A stretch of DNA of 64,000 bases from Toxorhynchites rutilus septentrionalis (lineage: Eukaryota; Arthropoda; Insecta; Diptera; Culicidae): positions 72,396,042 to 72,460,041 of the forward strand of contig NC_073746.1 in assembly GCF_029784135.1 (NCBI RefSeq). The letters run 5' to 3'. Below, piece by piece: positions 11,092 through 21,128 of the stretch (within the stretch, counting starts at the first letter, position 1; the number at the start of each line of letters is the position of its first letter). Made by a program: the position numbers and the translations under genes. The notes beneath the pieces are model-generated. The model was not told the origin of the DNA. It made no database searches and saw nothing but the letters and a program-made list of their open reading frames with translations.

Positions 11092-14010
11092 AAATACAGG
11101 ATTTCAGGTTCACATTTAAATCGTAGATTCCAAACTCAATATAAGAAGTTCTTAATAAAATCGATTTCTGAGTAACAATATCGTTTGAGAATATAAAATC
11201 AAACCATTGCACAACAGAAACGAACAGAAAAAATTACCAGATTGAATATTTCGAGATTCCCTCAAACCTCCCGCGTCGTTCAATTTCACATCCAACTCCG
11301 TTGTACAACAATTACATCTTATTTTCACAATCCATCTGAAGCCGCTCATTTGTTTGTTATTTGCTTATTCTGATCAGTACTTCCCTCACCGATACGACGA
11401 CTATCATCATCCAGCGATAGTCCTTGTAAATTTCGAAGTTTACTTTTTCTCCGCAAACAAACAACCAACCATCCAAACGCAAGCACATTTATCCACGCAT
11501 CTCCCCGCCGCACGATAAGGTTATTTGTTTTTCTGATCCTGGGATTACCGGTGTGCATACATTTACAGTACGCGTGGATGGGGGAAGGGAGGGAAAACAT
11601 ATTTCTCCGATAGCTATTTTTTTTGAGGCGCAGTGGCTGCAGGATAGAAGAAGGCAATGGAACATGAAATTTGCCTCATATGCGCCACTCGTCTCAGTGT
11701 TCGACAGATCCGACTGAGATTCCATTCCATACCGAGTCGCCGAAGACTCGGCGACCAAATCACCGGGGAGAAAATCTTGGAATCATGTTATTATGATTAT
11801 TATCCCTCTCGTCGTTGTGTTTGCCCCACCCATGCTTGCCACGGTATGAGCACATCGGGGCTCACCAAAGGGAAAAGGAACCGAATCCGACTGAGTGTGG
11901 ATAAACAGAACCAGCAAAGGACTCGATATCGTGAGCCTCTTGTGGCACGGCATCGAGTAGCTGACGCAACAATTCCAGGAATGCAGTTCCTGTGCAAAAA
12001 TTCAGAGTTACACAAATAGAACGGAACAGTTTATTACAGTCATCGAAGAGAACAGACGGCACGACCGAAAAAAATAATTTAGAATTTTTCGACCCATTTG
12101 CATATTTGACTTCTTTTCTGGCAGTCAATGTTAAATAAAGCGATTTGTTATTGTTTATTCGGACTAACATCCAGAGCAAATAGATTTGCGAACGATGCCG
12201 AGCATTCCTCGCTAAGAACACGACGACGACGACGGAGCAGTAGGATTTCGTTTCGGTAGCTCACTTGAGTTGTTTGGCCTGCAATTTATGTTTCAGCAAA
12301 CGCGCCAAGCCGTCGCAGGAAGCAGCTTTGCGTTTGGCCCGCGGGGCTTACAATTACCATCAATCATTGTTCCATTAGGCTGTCGACTGAGCTAACGAAC
12401 GCGATCATTGAAAAATCACGCAGTCAATGCTTCTGCTGCCGCTGAGAGGCTGAAAAGCGGCTAGGGGATGCCGATAATCATTTCCTGCCAATTTTTTCGC
12501 GGGTGAATTGCCGCAGAACCCGCGAGCGAAAAACTACTTGACTAATGAATAGCTACTGTGTTGGGTGGAGTGGGTGGAGCTCATTAAAATATTTCCACTA
12601 GACAGAATACAGATCCATTATGCCGACATTTATTGCGTTGTCGGTTCGTTCGAGTGATGCACTTTCGTACTGGATCGACCAGTATTCAAACGTTCAAGAA
12701 CATTTTCTAAACACAGAAAATTCTACAAATAAAAAAGTTCGAACCACGTTCCAAAGGCGCCTGGTGATGGTCCTGTGAGAGAGCCCTTAATGACATAAGC
12801 AGCAAGTTGCATTGCGGGCTCATTTTCCTCCCTTCAAAACTCCCCTCGCACCGCTCAGCAAAACCGAAGCACTTTCGAACGACTCGCGGAATCGACCACA
12901 CAAAGCGTTTTCCCTCGCGCACAAGGCATCAGGTGGCCAAAACAAGCATTTATACACTTTCGCAAAGCTTCATATCAATTTTATCCCAGTGCTTCCAAGG
13001 TTTCCCTCCGTTCGGTGGAAGCGTTGTTGGACAACTTCGTGAATTGCCTCCGCCCCTCTACTAACAACAGCATTACAGCTTTACGAAAATAACGAGAATA
13101 ATATAATATGTTATTGTTATTAATTTACTCCAGCCGCTTTTCGGTTTGAGTGTACTTCTGTACTTCGTTGTCCACGCGTACACAAAACCATCGTCGTGCT
13201 AAGCGGTAATTATTCCTGCGTACAATTTTGGAATAAAATTCTATTTGAAAATAAACTTTCGCGCTTAGGCGGTGGGAGAGCGGATGAGACTTTAGCAATT
13301 ACCCTCATTGTGTTTGTGTTTGGTGAACCGCTCGGGAATGAGCCGAACAGAGGAAAAAAATACATCCTGTTGAAATCCTTACCCCCAGGGTGGGATCAAC
13401 AGTAAGCAACTTAATTGCTAGATTACGCCACTGAACCAACATTGGTTCGGTGGCCAAAGAAACAAGTGGTGGCGTAAACGTTTACCAACCGAGTTGAATG
13501 AGTCCACGTGGTCGGTGTAGAAAACGAAGGAGATTGAATTTTTTTGCCTTGTGAAGCCATATTTGAAACTACGCCAGACGATCCCCGAAGGATGATGATA
13601 TCTGTTGGGGACATATAAATCAGAAAATGCGATAAACTTTATTCTATTGCTGGATTTATTCAGTGGATATGCTCAGAGAGAACGAAAATATGGGTGTAAG
13701 ATGATTAACAGGCATAATGTGATTTATTTCACTCGAAAACCGGTAAATTATTCTTTATTCTTAAATAAACGTGTGGGAGTATAGTGCTAGGCGATTCAAA
13801 TTAGCATAATTTTCTAAATTTTTATTCTAAACATCGTTAAAGGATATAATGCTTATACACTCGACACACAAATTAGGGAAGGAAAGTGCGACAGCCAAAT
13901 TTTAAGTGATTTTAGAAATCTTGTTAATTTTGAATATTTATTCAGCTGAAGATTAAATACAGCGAAATAAATATCGGGAATTTTACGTCAGAAATATATT
14001 TGATTGAACT
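11092..14010. other. long stretch without recognised gene or transposon
   Basis: Composition is less AT-rich and less repetitive than its surroundings, particularly 11250-13430. Reading frames of up to 120 codons are present on both strands but overlap each other and lack motifs. The stretch could be intergenic or intronic host DNA with regulatory content. I see no exon with convincing splice sites. Confidence 0.4.
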
Positions 14011-14131
14011 ACAAAATTGTATTAGATCCGTATTTTTTATTTTTTCATTAGGATGCTTAATTCCATTTTAGGAAGGTCCGAAAAATTGATTTTTTTGCCT
14101 TCTTTTTCAAATATGAGTTTTTTTTCGTAAA

Positions 14132-14197
14132 TCGATCATCCAAATCGGTTCAGTAGTTCAATAGTTTTAGAACTACTGAACCGATTTGGATGATCGA
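14132..14197. repeat. perfect 28-bp inverted repeat (hairpin)
   Basis: Arms 14132-14159 and 14170-14197 are exact complements around a 10-base loop. The arms contain CCAAATCGGTTCAGTAGTTC and its complement. The hairpin is nested in the left arm of the larger foldback element. Confidence 0.9.
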
Positions 14198-14399
14198 CAT
14201 ATCAAATTAAAGACAGTTAGTTGTTTTTCTTAGAAAAATATTACACTTGCAAAAAATTTGATTTTGTTTTTGTTATTATTGATTGTATTTGTTTATATAT
14301 TGTTTATATGTTTGCTATATTTTTATATATTTTTTTTTCTGAAAGCTGAGTTTTTCTACATAACATATCCAAAAATCAGAGATGTGATTTTTATCGTTT

Positions 14400-14651
14400 T
14401 TAACCCTCTACCGCCCAAGCTTTTTATTTATCTAAAAAAACCTACTCCACTTTTATCTTGAATTTCCGGCTTTCAACATAAAATACTCTTAGCAGAAAGC
14501 TGCCAGCATAAAAACAATGTGTATGTGTGTTAAATGGAAATATTCTAAAGACGTTCTAGTGGGGGGTGAACATTGAAAATAATGTCTGAATAATTTGAAA
14601 AGAGTATCCGCGAAGCCAGTCTAAAGGCGGGCTTGGGCTGTAGAAGGTTAA
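14400..14651. mobile_element. piggyBac-like MITE, TTAA target duplication
   Basis: TTAA at 14400-14403 and 14648-14651 bounds a 244-bp insert with inverted ends CCCTCTACCGCCCAAGC and GCTTGGGCTGTAGAAGG. It interrupts the left arm of the foldback element: joining the flanks at a single TTAA restores a sequence paralleled in the right arm near 15225-15275, so the insertion boundary is well supported. Non-coding. Confidence 0.8.
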
Positions 14652-15562
14652 GTTATGATTTTTCAAAGTCAACCGATGCTCCGAAGAATCATTTTTTGCC
14701 TTTTCTTCCAAAAATGACTTTTTCAAAAATTCATAACTTTGGAACTACTGGACTGATTTAGATAATCGACATATAAAATTGAAGGCAATGAATTTAAAAA
14801 AAAAATATTACACTTGCGAAAAAACTGGATCCAAGCCGCATAGATCTAGTCTAGTTGTATAGTAATATTGAACGAAAACTGAAAACAAGTTAAGTTTGAA
14901 AAATCATAACTCAAAAACGAAAAAAGATGCGTCTTTGTTTTTTTGGTTTCGTATGGTATGTAAAAAAACCTCAGCTTTCAAGTAAAAATAGAAAAATATA
15001 GCGTTCTCTATTTTTAGCCGAGAAAACCATGAAAAACTAACACAATCAATAAATACAAAAACGAAAACCAAAATTTTTAAAAAATTTCGTAAATGTAATA
15101 CTTTTTTTGAAGAAGACTAGATCATTAGCTTCAATTTGATATATCGATTATCTGAATCGGTTCAGTTGTTCAAAAGTTATGATTTTTTTCAGAAAAGTCT
15201 TTTTTGGAAAAAGGGAAACAAATTATATTTCAACCATCGGTTAATTTTGAAAATTCAGAACATAAAAACGAAAAAAATCACATCTCTGATTTTTGGGTAT
15301 GTTATGTGAAAAATCCTCAGCGTTCAAGAAAAAATATTTAAAAAAATGATGTTCTCTCCGACTTTGGACCATAGTCATGAGAACAACAAAAAACAAATAC
15401 AATCAATAATTACGAAAACAAAATACAAATTTTTGGCAAGCGTTATATTTTTTCAAAAAAGGACAAATCATCTGAATCGGTGGGAAAATGGATTTCAAAC
15501 CACCCTAAAATGGAAAAGGAGACCCTAATGAAAAAAATAAAAAATACGGGTCTAAAATTTTG

Positions 15563-16264
15563 CGAGACAGAACAAATCTACAAATCTTTTCAAGAAAATC
15601 TAAGAACCATTATATAGGTTTGGCATGAAATGGTTGTTTGATTATGAATATTTTATGGAATTAGAAGATAATATACTTTAATTATGCAAATATTTCTGCA
15701 AATACTTTTGTGAACAGGTGAATTTTTAGTCTGATGTAGCCCCGAAATCCCTGCATTTTTTTATATCGATACGTTTAGCTGTTTTTGTTTCATTATCAAT
15801 CAGGAAAAAAATACATAGACGCTTCATTACAATTTGTTCCGGTAGTTCAAAGTACAAAGCGTATCCTTTGAATGAAACGAAGTTTTCATGCATTTGGGGC
15901 AGTGTTTGGAAATCTTTTGATGACTGTTCACAGTTTTGAATCGCACATATCATCTCTCTCTCGCTATCGTGATTAATTGATGCACAGATGAGCACAAAGC
16001 GATGGATCAAAGATTCACAAACGCCATCATTCGATCCTCATCAGTGGCGAGCGGCGAATGAGAAAAGGATAAAAACGAGAAAGGTTTTGTTTCTCACTGT
16101 ATCGGTGTAGCTAGTAGCACTTTGCAATCTACATGAGTGCAAATTGTGTCGTGAGCGGGATGCTGTTGTCAATGGTTCTATTACTTGACCCGCGAGAATG
16201 AAAAAATTTTGGTTGCGACATACAAACGCAAGTCAAATTGATTTCTCTACTAGATTGAACATAG
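15563..16264. other. no gene recognised
   Basis: A 94-codon minus frame (15726-16010) has no known motif. The remainder is AT-rich. Confidence 0.4.
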
Positions 16265-16393
16265 AATATTATGAAAATTAAAATTTGTTTGTCTCAAAAA
16301 TATGTTTTTTTAATTCTAAAAAAAATGGATATTAATATCACTTATAATTTTCTATAAGTCACCCATACACCAGAAGATGGGCACTTTTACAAG
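16265..16393. repeat. left inverted copy of dispersed repeat flanking the histone relic
   Basis: GATATTAATATCACTTATAA followed by TTTTCTATAAGTCACCCATA is nearly the reverse complement of 19449-19514. Similarity continues outward through a T/A-rich stretch to about 16265 (and 19575). The two copies bound a 3.2-kb segment containing the histone pseudogenes. Confidence 0.7.
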
Positions 16394-16958
16394 AACAAGG
16401 TTTTTTTTGTAATAACAACTTTCTCATGTTTTCTTCGAAAAATTACTAGTAATGTTCAACTCCTAATATTTATACGTATGAATTATAACAATATACATGT
16501 TCTGTAAATTTTCTTCTATTTTGAAATATGTCAAGATGATGTTAAACGCGAGAATTCACACACAAAAATGTTACGAGTAGAACTATTTTTTTCAGGATTC
16601 TCCGTATAAAAATGCCATGTATTTCAGGAACAATAAATGATACAAAGTTGATGTTCTCGACAAAAGTTCATATTTTAATAAGATCTAAAACTTTGTCGAA
16701 TACACTATATCGCTCTAAACAAAATTAGGATTAGTTGCAATTTTTCAAAGAAAACATGTGACAGTTGTTATTAGAAAAAAGACGGGTGGGTAATGTCGGG
16801 GACATAACCGGAGTGACGTAGGACTATACAAAGGGGACAGCTTTTGTTAAATATATATTTTGAAATATATTGTTTTATTTTCTTCTCCTACGTGAATACC
16901 TACATATCTACCTGAAAAATGGATTAGTTTACTGTTTACTCTTTATGAATATGTTGAT
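16394..16958. other. no gene; AT-rich, holds GACGTAGGACTATA motif
   Basis: Non-coding. The GTGACGTAGGACTATAC segment near 16812-16828 is related to the GACGTAGxxCTACGTC motifs at 19422-19437 and 20453-20468, so this is probably part of the same repeat family. Confidence 0.35.
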
Positions 16959-16974
16959 GGTTCTGAAAAGAACC
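16959..16974 (-). terminator. histone mRNA 3' stem-loop (minus strand)
   Basis: On the minus strand the sequence is GGTTCTTTTCAGAACC: a perfect 6-bp stem with a TTTC loop plus the conserved AG. It fits the histone 3' processing consensus GGYYCTTTTCAGRRCC. It lies downstream of the H2A pseudogene on the same strand, as expected for a replication-dependent histone gene. Confidence 0.8.
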
Positions 16975-17450
16975 TTTGGTGTTGTGTTTTTGTTATCACT
17001 CGATATTCCCATCTTGTTCGGTTAAACCTTCCTGTTTAGCTATTGCGTTTGCCACTCGCCACAGCTTTCACAGTTGGAAAATTTCTTCCCATCCAGCTTG
17101 TGACATGTTGTTCAGTAAATCACATTTGATGCAACGTGCCGGAGAAACACTTTGCCACTCACTAAAACTAATTGTTGCCTTGATGAGCGCCGAACCGAAG
17201 CTGCTCTGTTCTTGATGCGGGTTTTCTGATTGTCGTGAGCAGCTTTGCAAGCCAACTCGAGCACTCCGACGGCCGAAACTCTATAATCGCTGTTAGGTAT
17301 ACTGGTGCTCCGGCACCAATCCGTTCGGCATAGTTACCCTTGCGGAGCAATCAGTGAATGCGACCAACAGGGAACTGGAGATCTGCAAGGTTCGAGTGAG
17401 ACTTTGCCTTTCCCTTAACTTGTCCTCCTTTGTTACGTCCACGATGTCGA
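16975..17450 (-). pseudogene. histone H2A pseudogene, copy 1
   Basis: On the minus strand the frame from about 17440 downwards reads [25 protein letters not shown]-stop-[19 protein letters not shown], then after a frameshift [17 protein letters not shown]. This covers the H2A N-terminal basic tail and most of the histone fold. The initiating region is altered (the base string corresponding to ATGTCTGGACGT is shortened), one Arg codon is a stop, and the C-terminal 40 residues are unrecognisable. A TATA-like box lies upstream and a histone 3' stem-loop downstream, so this is a decayed genomic copy of a histone gene, not a processed retrocopy. Confidence 0.85.
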
Positions 17451-17514
17451 TGCCGTACAACCACACGGGTTTACGGTTTGAAAGAAAATAAGATATTTTT
17501 TTGGGGTCCGCGTG

Positions 17515-17521
17515 TTTTATA
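17515..17521 (-). promoter_or_regulatory. TATA box of H2A pseudogene 1
   Basis: Minus-strand TATAAAA, in the context AGAGTATAAAACACGCGG, lies about 70-75 bp upstream of the H2A start region. This matches the TATA-containing promoters of insect core histone genes. Confidence 0.55.
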
Positions 17522-17599
17522 CTCTAGCGGTACACACTCACAGGACAGAGACAAATCGGCAGACTCAGCCAGAGGGGCGAGTCCAACGAGACGAAGAAT

Positions 17600-17696
17600 G
17601 AGCGTTAAAAGGGAGCGATGGCAAAAAATACATTCATTACGATTTGTTCGCTCGTTGGATTCACATGCAGGCTAAAAAGGGTCCTTTTCAGGATCA
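17600..17696 (+). pseudogene. possible histone H3 3' end with stem-loop
   Basis: The stem-loop GGTCCTTTTCAGGATC at 17681-17696 is the histone processing element with one stem mismatch, on the + strand. Just before it, one frame reads DLFARWIHMQA-stop, which aligns loosely with the H3 terminus (LARRIRGERA-stop). An upstream KR and MAKN stretch could correspond to KRVTIMPKDI. The stem-loop is clear; the H3 assignment is tentative. A divergent H3/H2A arrangement would be normal in an insect histone cluster. Confidence 0.4.
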
Positions 17697-17731
17697 CAAA
17701 ATTATCTTCAATCTAAAGAGTTTATTGTTTT

Positions 17732-17892
17732 GTTATCACTCGATATCCCCATCTTGTTCGGCTAAACCTTCCTGTTTAGCGATTTGTTGCCACTCGCCAC
17801 AGCTTTCACAGTTGCAAAATTTCTTCCCATCCAGCTTTGTGACATGTTGTACAGTAAATTATATTTAATGCGACGTGCCGAAGCACCACTCA
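17732..17892. repeat. direct repeat of 16989-17150 next to histone stem-loop
   Basis: TTATCACTCGATATxCCCAT through CGTGCCGxAGxAxCACT is repeated at about 90% identity in both places, each just to the right of a histone stem-loop. It suggests a segmental duplication of the histone-flanking unit. The third histone relic keeps only a short part (TTGCCACTCGCCACTCG, near 18470). Confidence 0.7.
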
Positions 17893-18289
17893 GTGTCGCA
17901 TTGGAGGTGATTTTAACCTGTAATTGAACATTTGCGATGACAGTGGTACAGTGTCGACTTTCAATGTGGGGTCATAATTTGGATCTCTATGTTTACAAAA
18001 ATGTCCAACTAAATAAGTCGCATTACATGTCCGTCCAATTAGCTAAATGTCGAACTAATTGTAAATTACTGTACTTTCAATCTGGAAACAATTTAAGAAT
18101 TGGTGAAAATTGAATAATCAGGAAAGTCCCCAACTATCAATAAGCTCAGAACAACTTTCAAATTCACATACTCATCAGATCCTGGCAAACAAATTATGAA
18201 AAAATCAATTTGTGTTTTATTATTATTTTGGATAATGTTTTAGAAAGCATTGAACTGTATTTCCTAAACTCTTTTTTGGAAGGTTTAAT
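17893..18289. other. no gene recognised
   Basis: AT-rich spacer between histone relics. No motif was seen. Confidence 0.4.
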
Positions 18290-18760
18290 GGCCCTGAAAA
18301 GTGCCTTGTTTTATGGAATGGTTCCAATTTAGAAAACTTAGTACTCGTGGTTTTGAAAAAAAACCATTTCGAACGCCCTCGATGCCGCCTTGTTCTGGAT
18401 TTGCCACCAAAGCAGTTTGTATAAAGAACAAACTTTTTTCTTCTGCTACCTGATGCCGTTTTGCGATTGCGTTTGCCACTCGCCACTCGCTGCAACTGCC
18501 TGTTGTCTTGATGTCCACCGAACCGAATGTGTTCTGTTCCGAATGCGGGTTTTCTTATCGTCGCGAGCAGCTTTGCCAGCTAACTAAATCACTTCGGCGG
18601 CCGAAACTATATAACGCCGGCTAGGTGGACTGGTGCACTGGTACTAACGCGCTCGGCCTAGCTACCCTTGCGGGGAACTCCAGATCAACACGGTTCGAGC
18701 GGGATTTTGCCTTTCCCTTCACTTTTCCTCCTTTTTTGGTTTGTTGATGTGTTGTGATGC
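18290..18760 (-). pseudogene. histone H2A pseudogene, copy 2, with degenerate stem-loop
   Basis: The minus strand reads GGKVKGKAKSRSNR and DLEFP near 18680-18745; the HRLL segment is then deleted and the sequence resumes near RKG…AR. Near 18545-18600 it reads AGKAARDDKKTRIRN after a stop, matching the H2A LAGNAARDNKKTRI helix. GGCACTTTTCAGGGCC (minus) at 18290-18305 is a histone 3' stem-loop with one mismatch. Deletions and stops make it non-functional. Same orientation as copy 1, about 1.3 kb away. Confidence 0.8.
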
Positions 18761-18787
18761 GAACCGATGTGGTGTACGGTTTGAATG

Positions 18788-18998
18788 AGAATGATCGTTA
18801 CGGAAGGAAGGAAGGTATTGTATTATAGAGACTTTAAACTTTTGCAGTTCATTCGTCTCTAGCCTTGAGAAAGGCCCTTTGAAAACTCTACTCTACTCTA
18901 TTACTCTACTCCAGCGCTACCACTCGATCCCTCGCCGTCCAGCTCGTCCAGCAACGATGTTGTCCAGTCGGTGTCCACACAAAGAATGATCGTTACGG
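18788..18998 (-). mobile_element. truncated retroelement insertion with 16-bp target-site duplication
   Basis: AGAATGATCGTTACGG occurs at 18788-18803 and 18983-18998, bracketing a 179-bp insert. Read on the minus strand the insert ends GGCTAGAGACGAATGAACTG…AAGTTTAAAGTCTCTATAAT then an A/T- and GGAA-type microsatellite, the layout of a 5'-truncated LINE or SINE 3' tail. Related tails occur at 52122-52186, about 27370-27470 and 57093-57165. It lies in the upstream flank of H2A pseudogene 2. Confidence 0.65.
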
Positions 18999-18999
18999 T

Positions 19000-19448
19000 A
19001 GCGAAGCGGGGATTTTTAAGCTGACTGGCTGGCTCGAGAATTACGCATGTGTGAGACTGCGACCAATGTTTCGTTCATTTTTTTCTTTTTCCTTTCCAAT
19101 CGTGTTTCATTCTATTTCGCTGCTGCTCTGGTTGCCCGTTTTGGTCGGTACGATTTGAGGAGCACAAAATGGACCAATCAAAAATGGGCACATAGGGCAT
19201 TTTAACAATGCTTGATATTTCACAATTATTCAATTATTTATCCCATGAAAAATTAAATGATATTCGTTATGATAGATGCGTAGATATATTTCCTATCAAT
19301 TGATGCAAAAACCTTTGCGATCTATTGAGAAATGCTCGAGTTATAAGCGTTCCAAATCTTGCATTTTTTCCTACTTGTTCAGTGCCTAGATTTCCATTTC
19401 ACCCCCTATATCTTCCGGTTAGACGTAGTCCTACGTCAAAACTTTTTC
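19000..19448. other. no gene recognised; contains GACGTAG-TC-CTACGTC
   Basis: The 7-bp-arm inverted motif lies at 19422-19437. The same arms with a GA centre lie at 20453-20468. Otherwise featureless. Confidence 0.4.
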
Positions 19449-19575
19449 CCTGTAAAAGTGCCCATCTTCCGATGTATGGGTGACTTATAGAAAATTATAA
19501 GGGATATTAATATCATTTTTTTCAGAATTGAAAAAAAAATTTAGAAAAACGAATTTTAATTTTGAAAATAATTTT
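19449..19575. repeat. right inverted copy of dispersed repeat
   Basis: Reverse complement of 16265-16393 (see there). The segment CTGTAAAAGTGCCCATCTTC…TATGGGTGACTTATAGAAAA is the best conserved part. Confidence 0.7.
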
Positions 19576-20640
19576 TTTCGGTTTTATTTATTTTTAATTT
19601 TTTCGGTATTTTTTATTAAAATTTCAGCACATTCCTACACTTCATCTTCGACCAGGATTTTGTAGATATTATAGTTTTCATGTTATAATTTTTTTTTTAA
19701 ATAAAGGGAAAAAATCGACCTTTTCAAAAAGTAGTCTAGATCTTTTTAAGATTTTTAATATTTTAAGTATGCAAAGTTGCTTAAATGTCCAATGTCTTTA
19801 CACCCACAACGTTTCACTGCTATCTGAGATGATGCTGTCCTAAGACGAGTGGGCATGAAATCCGGCAATTGATTTCGCTCTGAATAGAATTGGGTAGGGG
19901 AGACGAGCCAAAAAGTAAGTAGAGTAAGAAAACTCAAGGGATAGTAGCGTTGAAAATTAAAATATAATCTGACTACCCTTTTCTGAGTTTCCAGATAGCT
20001 GTTCGAAAACTTTCAGCACCGAAAGCGATCATGACGTTTTGGTTCGCATGCATATACAACATGATGTGCTAACAGAAGCAGAGTTCTCTCGCTCTCGTTT
20101 GTCCCATGATTCGTAGCATGTAACAACAAACGGATGAGAATGAAGAAATGAATTTTTCAATTCTCCAATTCTTCATTTGTGTGGCAAATTATGGATTTCT
20201 TTTCAATAAAACTTTTTTTGTTTCGACGAAAACAATTTGCCGATCCGTTTTTCGATACTTTATATTAGTGCTGCTCTGTTAAGTGCATGTCCCATTAGAG
20301 CAAAAAGGTGATAAACTGACGAGGCCAAGTCTGGAGAATAGCATGATAATGTTTCCCAGTTTAAGGGCTTCTTCATGGCTTTAGCAGTGTGCGCCAGTGC
20401 GTTTTCATGCTCTAATATTCCTGTAATGTGTTTTCGGGTCCATTCCTATATTGACGTAGGACTACGTCTTTGATTTCTATATAGGGGCGTCATTCTACGA
20501 AATTGAAAATAAGGCATATAATGATTCATTAAGATAATTGAAACGCATGTTACGCAAAATTATATTGTGAAAGCAAAATTTTTTATCCCAGTCAAGTTCC
20601 TGTCCGTGCCCCAAGGCCCAGACCCATCTATTTTTTTTAG
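19576..20640. other. no gene recognised
   Basis: AT-rich. The block 19980-20160 contains no known motif. GACGTAG-GA-CTACGTC is at 20453-20468. Confidence 0.4.
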
Positions 20641-21120
20641 TCAACACAAAGCTTAAATGTATCATTTGTTGTCGGTAGTGATCCGTATTCACCGTTTCAC
20701 TTGATTTTAGTAAAAACAATTTTTTTCGACACCAAATGTCTAAAAATCGCATGAAACGGCGAGATTTAATATTATCTCGAAAAAAATATTCGTCAAAAAT
20801 CGACTTTGCAGACGAAAAAACGATCAAATGCAAAAAAGACAATTTTTGACCAAAAAATTTTTTTCGAGATAACAGTAAATCTCGACGATTCATGTTTTTG
20901 TAAGACATTTGGCATCAATTTTCTTTTAAACCCCGATTTCCTTTCCACCCCTTTTGAGTGATTTTTTGATTTTCAGAAAACCTAAATTTTGAGATCTGCG
21001 ACAATAGTAAATGAAGTCCGAATGAGCTAATATTTTGCATATGGTATTTTATAGTACAAATCAACATCCTAAACCGTTCGTATTCCGACAAAACGGCTAA
21101 GTTCCAGAGTGTCGATTTTT
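20641..21120. repeat. dispersed CGAGATAA-repeat with internal inverted repeat
   Basis: 20733-20790 and 20862-20920 are inverted versions of a TCGAGATAAnAxTAAATCTCG block followed by an ATGxxxxxxTAAGACATTTGG-like block. The right half (…GATTTCCTTTCCACCCCTTT…GAAGTCCGAATGAGCTAAT) matches 3108-3380 and 26520-26700. It is a degenerate member of the TA/GGGTGGC MITE family or a fusion of two copies. Confidence 0.5.
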
Positions 21121-21128
21121 GACAAAAT

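Larger units (their letters stand above)
14017..15562. mobile_element. palindromic foldback element, centre near 14955
   Basis: The left arm (from CCGTATTTTTTATTTTTTCA at 14028) is the reverse complement of the right arm (ending at 15549). Correspondence continues inward: CTGAGTTTTTCTACATAACA pairs with 15298-15318, TCAACCGATG with 15232-15242, and GATTTAGATAATCGA with 15143-15157. Coordinate sums stay constant once the 248-bp insert at 14404-14651 is removed. The interior consists of variants of 'CATAACTTTGGAACTACTGG…GATTTAGATAATCGACATAT', which also appear at 45160-45330 and 46095-46140. No coding potential. Confidence 0.75.
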
